This document shows positions 63,050 to 64,000 of a stretch of DNA of 64,000 nt, piece by piece. Made by a program: the position numbers and the translations under genes. This DNA comes from Halorussus sp. MSC15.2. Its GTDB lineage: Archaea; Halobacteriota; Halobacteria; Halobacteriales; Haladaptataceae. The notes under the pieces were generated by a model. The model did no database searches and was not told the DNA's origin. It worked only from the letters and a program-made list of their open reading frames with translations. The DNA lies in assembly GCF_010747475.1 (NCBI RefSeq), contig NZ_VSLZ01000001.1:1116001-1180000 (forward strand), read 5' to 3'. The first letter of the stretch is position 1, and each line of letters begins with the position of its first letter.

Positions 63050-64000
63050 GTGCGAGCAATCGTCAATGGGACGGTCCACACGGTTTCGGAGCGCGGCACG
63101 ATAGACGGCGGAACGGTGCTGGTCGAGGACGGCGAGATTTCGGCGGTCGGCCCGGACGAGGAGGTGGAGATTCCGGACGACGCCGACGTGCTCGATGTCG
63201 AGGGTCACCACGTCACTCCCGGACTCGTCGACGCCCACAGTCACGCCGGGATGGCCGAGTGGGGCGAACCCGAGGACGGCGACTTCAACGAGGTGTCGGA
63301 CCCCGTGACGCCCCACGTCAACGCGCTCGACGGGTTCCACCCTCGCGACGAGGAACTCCAGCACGCGTTTCAGGGCGGCGTCACGACCGTCTCGGCCCGG
63401 ATGGGGAGCGCGAACGTAATCGGGGGCGTCATCTGCTCGATGAAGACCTACGGCGACGTCGCAGACCGGATGCTCGTCCGCGAGGACGGCATGAAGGCCG
63501 CGTTCGGCGAGAACCCCAAGCGGTTCCACGGCGACCAGAAGGACCGCCAGCCCTCGACTCGGCCGGGAGTGGCCGCGACCCTCCGGCAGGCGCTGATGGA
63601 GGCCGAGGACTACGTCGAGCGACGCGAGAAGGCGCGCGAGGAGGGCGACCCCTTCGAGCGCGACTTGGGCATGGAGAACCTCGCCCGCGTCGTGGAGGGC
63701 GACCTGCCGCTCCGGGTCCACGCCCACCGCGCCGACGACATCGCCACGGTGTTCCGTATCGCCGACGAGTTCGGCATCGAGAACCTCTCCATCGAACACG
63801 CGACGGAGGGCCACGTCCTCGCCGAGGAGTTCGTCGAGCGTGACGTGCCCGCCGTGGTCGGCCCGACCATCTCGTCGGCGAGCAAGTACGAACTCCGCAA
63901 CATCACCTTCGAGACGCCGGGCATCCTCCACGACGCGGGCGTGAAGGTCGCCATCCAGACCGACGCGCCGGTGCTCCCGCAGGAGCATCTGGACGTCTGT
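63050..64000 (+). CDS. amidohydrolase (imidazolonepropionase-like), 3' end cut by window
   Basis: The first 317 codons of an amidohydrolase, from GTG 63050 (VRAIVNGTVHTVSERGTIDGGTVLVEDGEISAVG). The metal site is GLVDAHSHAGMAEWGEPEDGDFNE (H-x-H), with histidine in LRVHAHRADDIATVF and NLSIEHATEG, and the conserved aspartate in KVAIQTDAPVLPQEH near the cut. The branch resembles HutI/Xaa-Pro-type amidohydrolases of unknown substrate. The C-terminus lies outside the window. A TATA-like CTATTA sits about 30 bases upstream. Confidence 0.85.
   Translation, partial: MRAIVNGTVHTVSERGTIDGGTVLVEDGEISAVGPDEEVEIPDDADVLDVEGHHVTPGLVDAHSHAGMAEWGEPEDGDFNEVSDPVTPHVNALDGFHPRDEELQHAFQGGVTTVSARMGSANVIGGVICSMKTYGDVADRMLVREDGMKAAFGENPKRFHGDQKDRQPSTRPGVAATLRQALMEAEDYVERREKAREEGDPFERDLGMENLARVVEGDLPLRVHAHRADDIATVFRIADEFGIENLSIEHATEGHVLAEEFVERDVPAVVGPTISSASKYELRNITFETPGILHDAGVKVAIQTDAPVLPQEHLDVC

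Overview
This window looks like chromosomal DNA of an extremely halophilic archaeon (class Halobacteria). GC is high almost throughout, the proteins are strongly acidic, many genes appear leaderless with a TATA-like box about 26-30 bases before ATG or GTG, and exported proteins often carry twin-arginine signals. Haloarchaeal hallmark families are present: HTH_10 regulators, archaeal ribosomal protein S17e, F420-biosynthesis CofD, and small haloarchaeal DUF proteins. The genus cannot be fixed from sequence alone.

Layout. 1-6639: the end of a TIM-barrel epimerase-like gene, a quinone reductase, a Tat-exported ferritin-like protein, a frameshifted zinc alcohol dehydrogenase and two sodium-symporter (NSS) genes with related palindromic promoter motifs. 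6755-21841: a DehI-like gene, the propionyl-CoA carboxylase genes pccB-pccX and, 8.4 kb on, pccA followed by birA. Between them lie a three-gene glycerophosphate/cell-surface cluster and two copies of a divergent cytochrome P450/HTH_10 regulator module, each with exactly 82 bp between the start codons. 21842-26864: a repeat-like intergenic element, a frameshifted universal stress protein, an amidohydrolase, a soluble PAS-GAF histidine kinase and an HD hydrolase. 27029-32586: cofD (frameshifted)-dus-CitG-like-DUF447, then S17e and asd. 32674-39836: aldehyde and 2-hydroxyacid dehydrogenases, YjbQ, two divergent DppB/DppC permeases without partners, a Tat-exported phospholipase-C-like protein and a truncated small membrane protein.

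40061-47731 is a tightly coupled six-gene operon (BatA-like VWA, second VWA, membrane coiled-coil protein, DUF7502-like protein, MoxR ATPase, DUF58). It is followed by a strikingly AT-rich segment (about 47740-49130) ending at the 3' end of tRNA-Glu(UUC). This segment carries a Tat-exported protein whose C-terminal domain resembles a bacteriocin (two GCGV motifs flanking a glycine-rich hydrophobic stretch) and a 58-residue two-helix membrane protein. It is my best candidate for an undescribed system: a toxin/antimicrobial plus immunity pair in a tRNA-adjacent island.

49316-63049+ returns to core sequence: a divergent beta-oxidation pair (HAD-ECH fusion and acyl-CoA dehydrogenase), tandem S8 proteases, GtrA, an M19 dipeptidase, an orphan DNA-methylase-like gene, a GGR-type flavoprotein, enoyl-CoA hydratase, an S9 peptidase, a small secreted four-cysteine protein and an amidohydrolase cut by the window end.

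Four otherwise intact genes (adh, second P450, usp, cofD) are each broken by one single-base indel. That density, and the usual conservation of cofD in F420-making haloarchaea, makes sequence error at least as likely as real gene decay.
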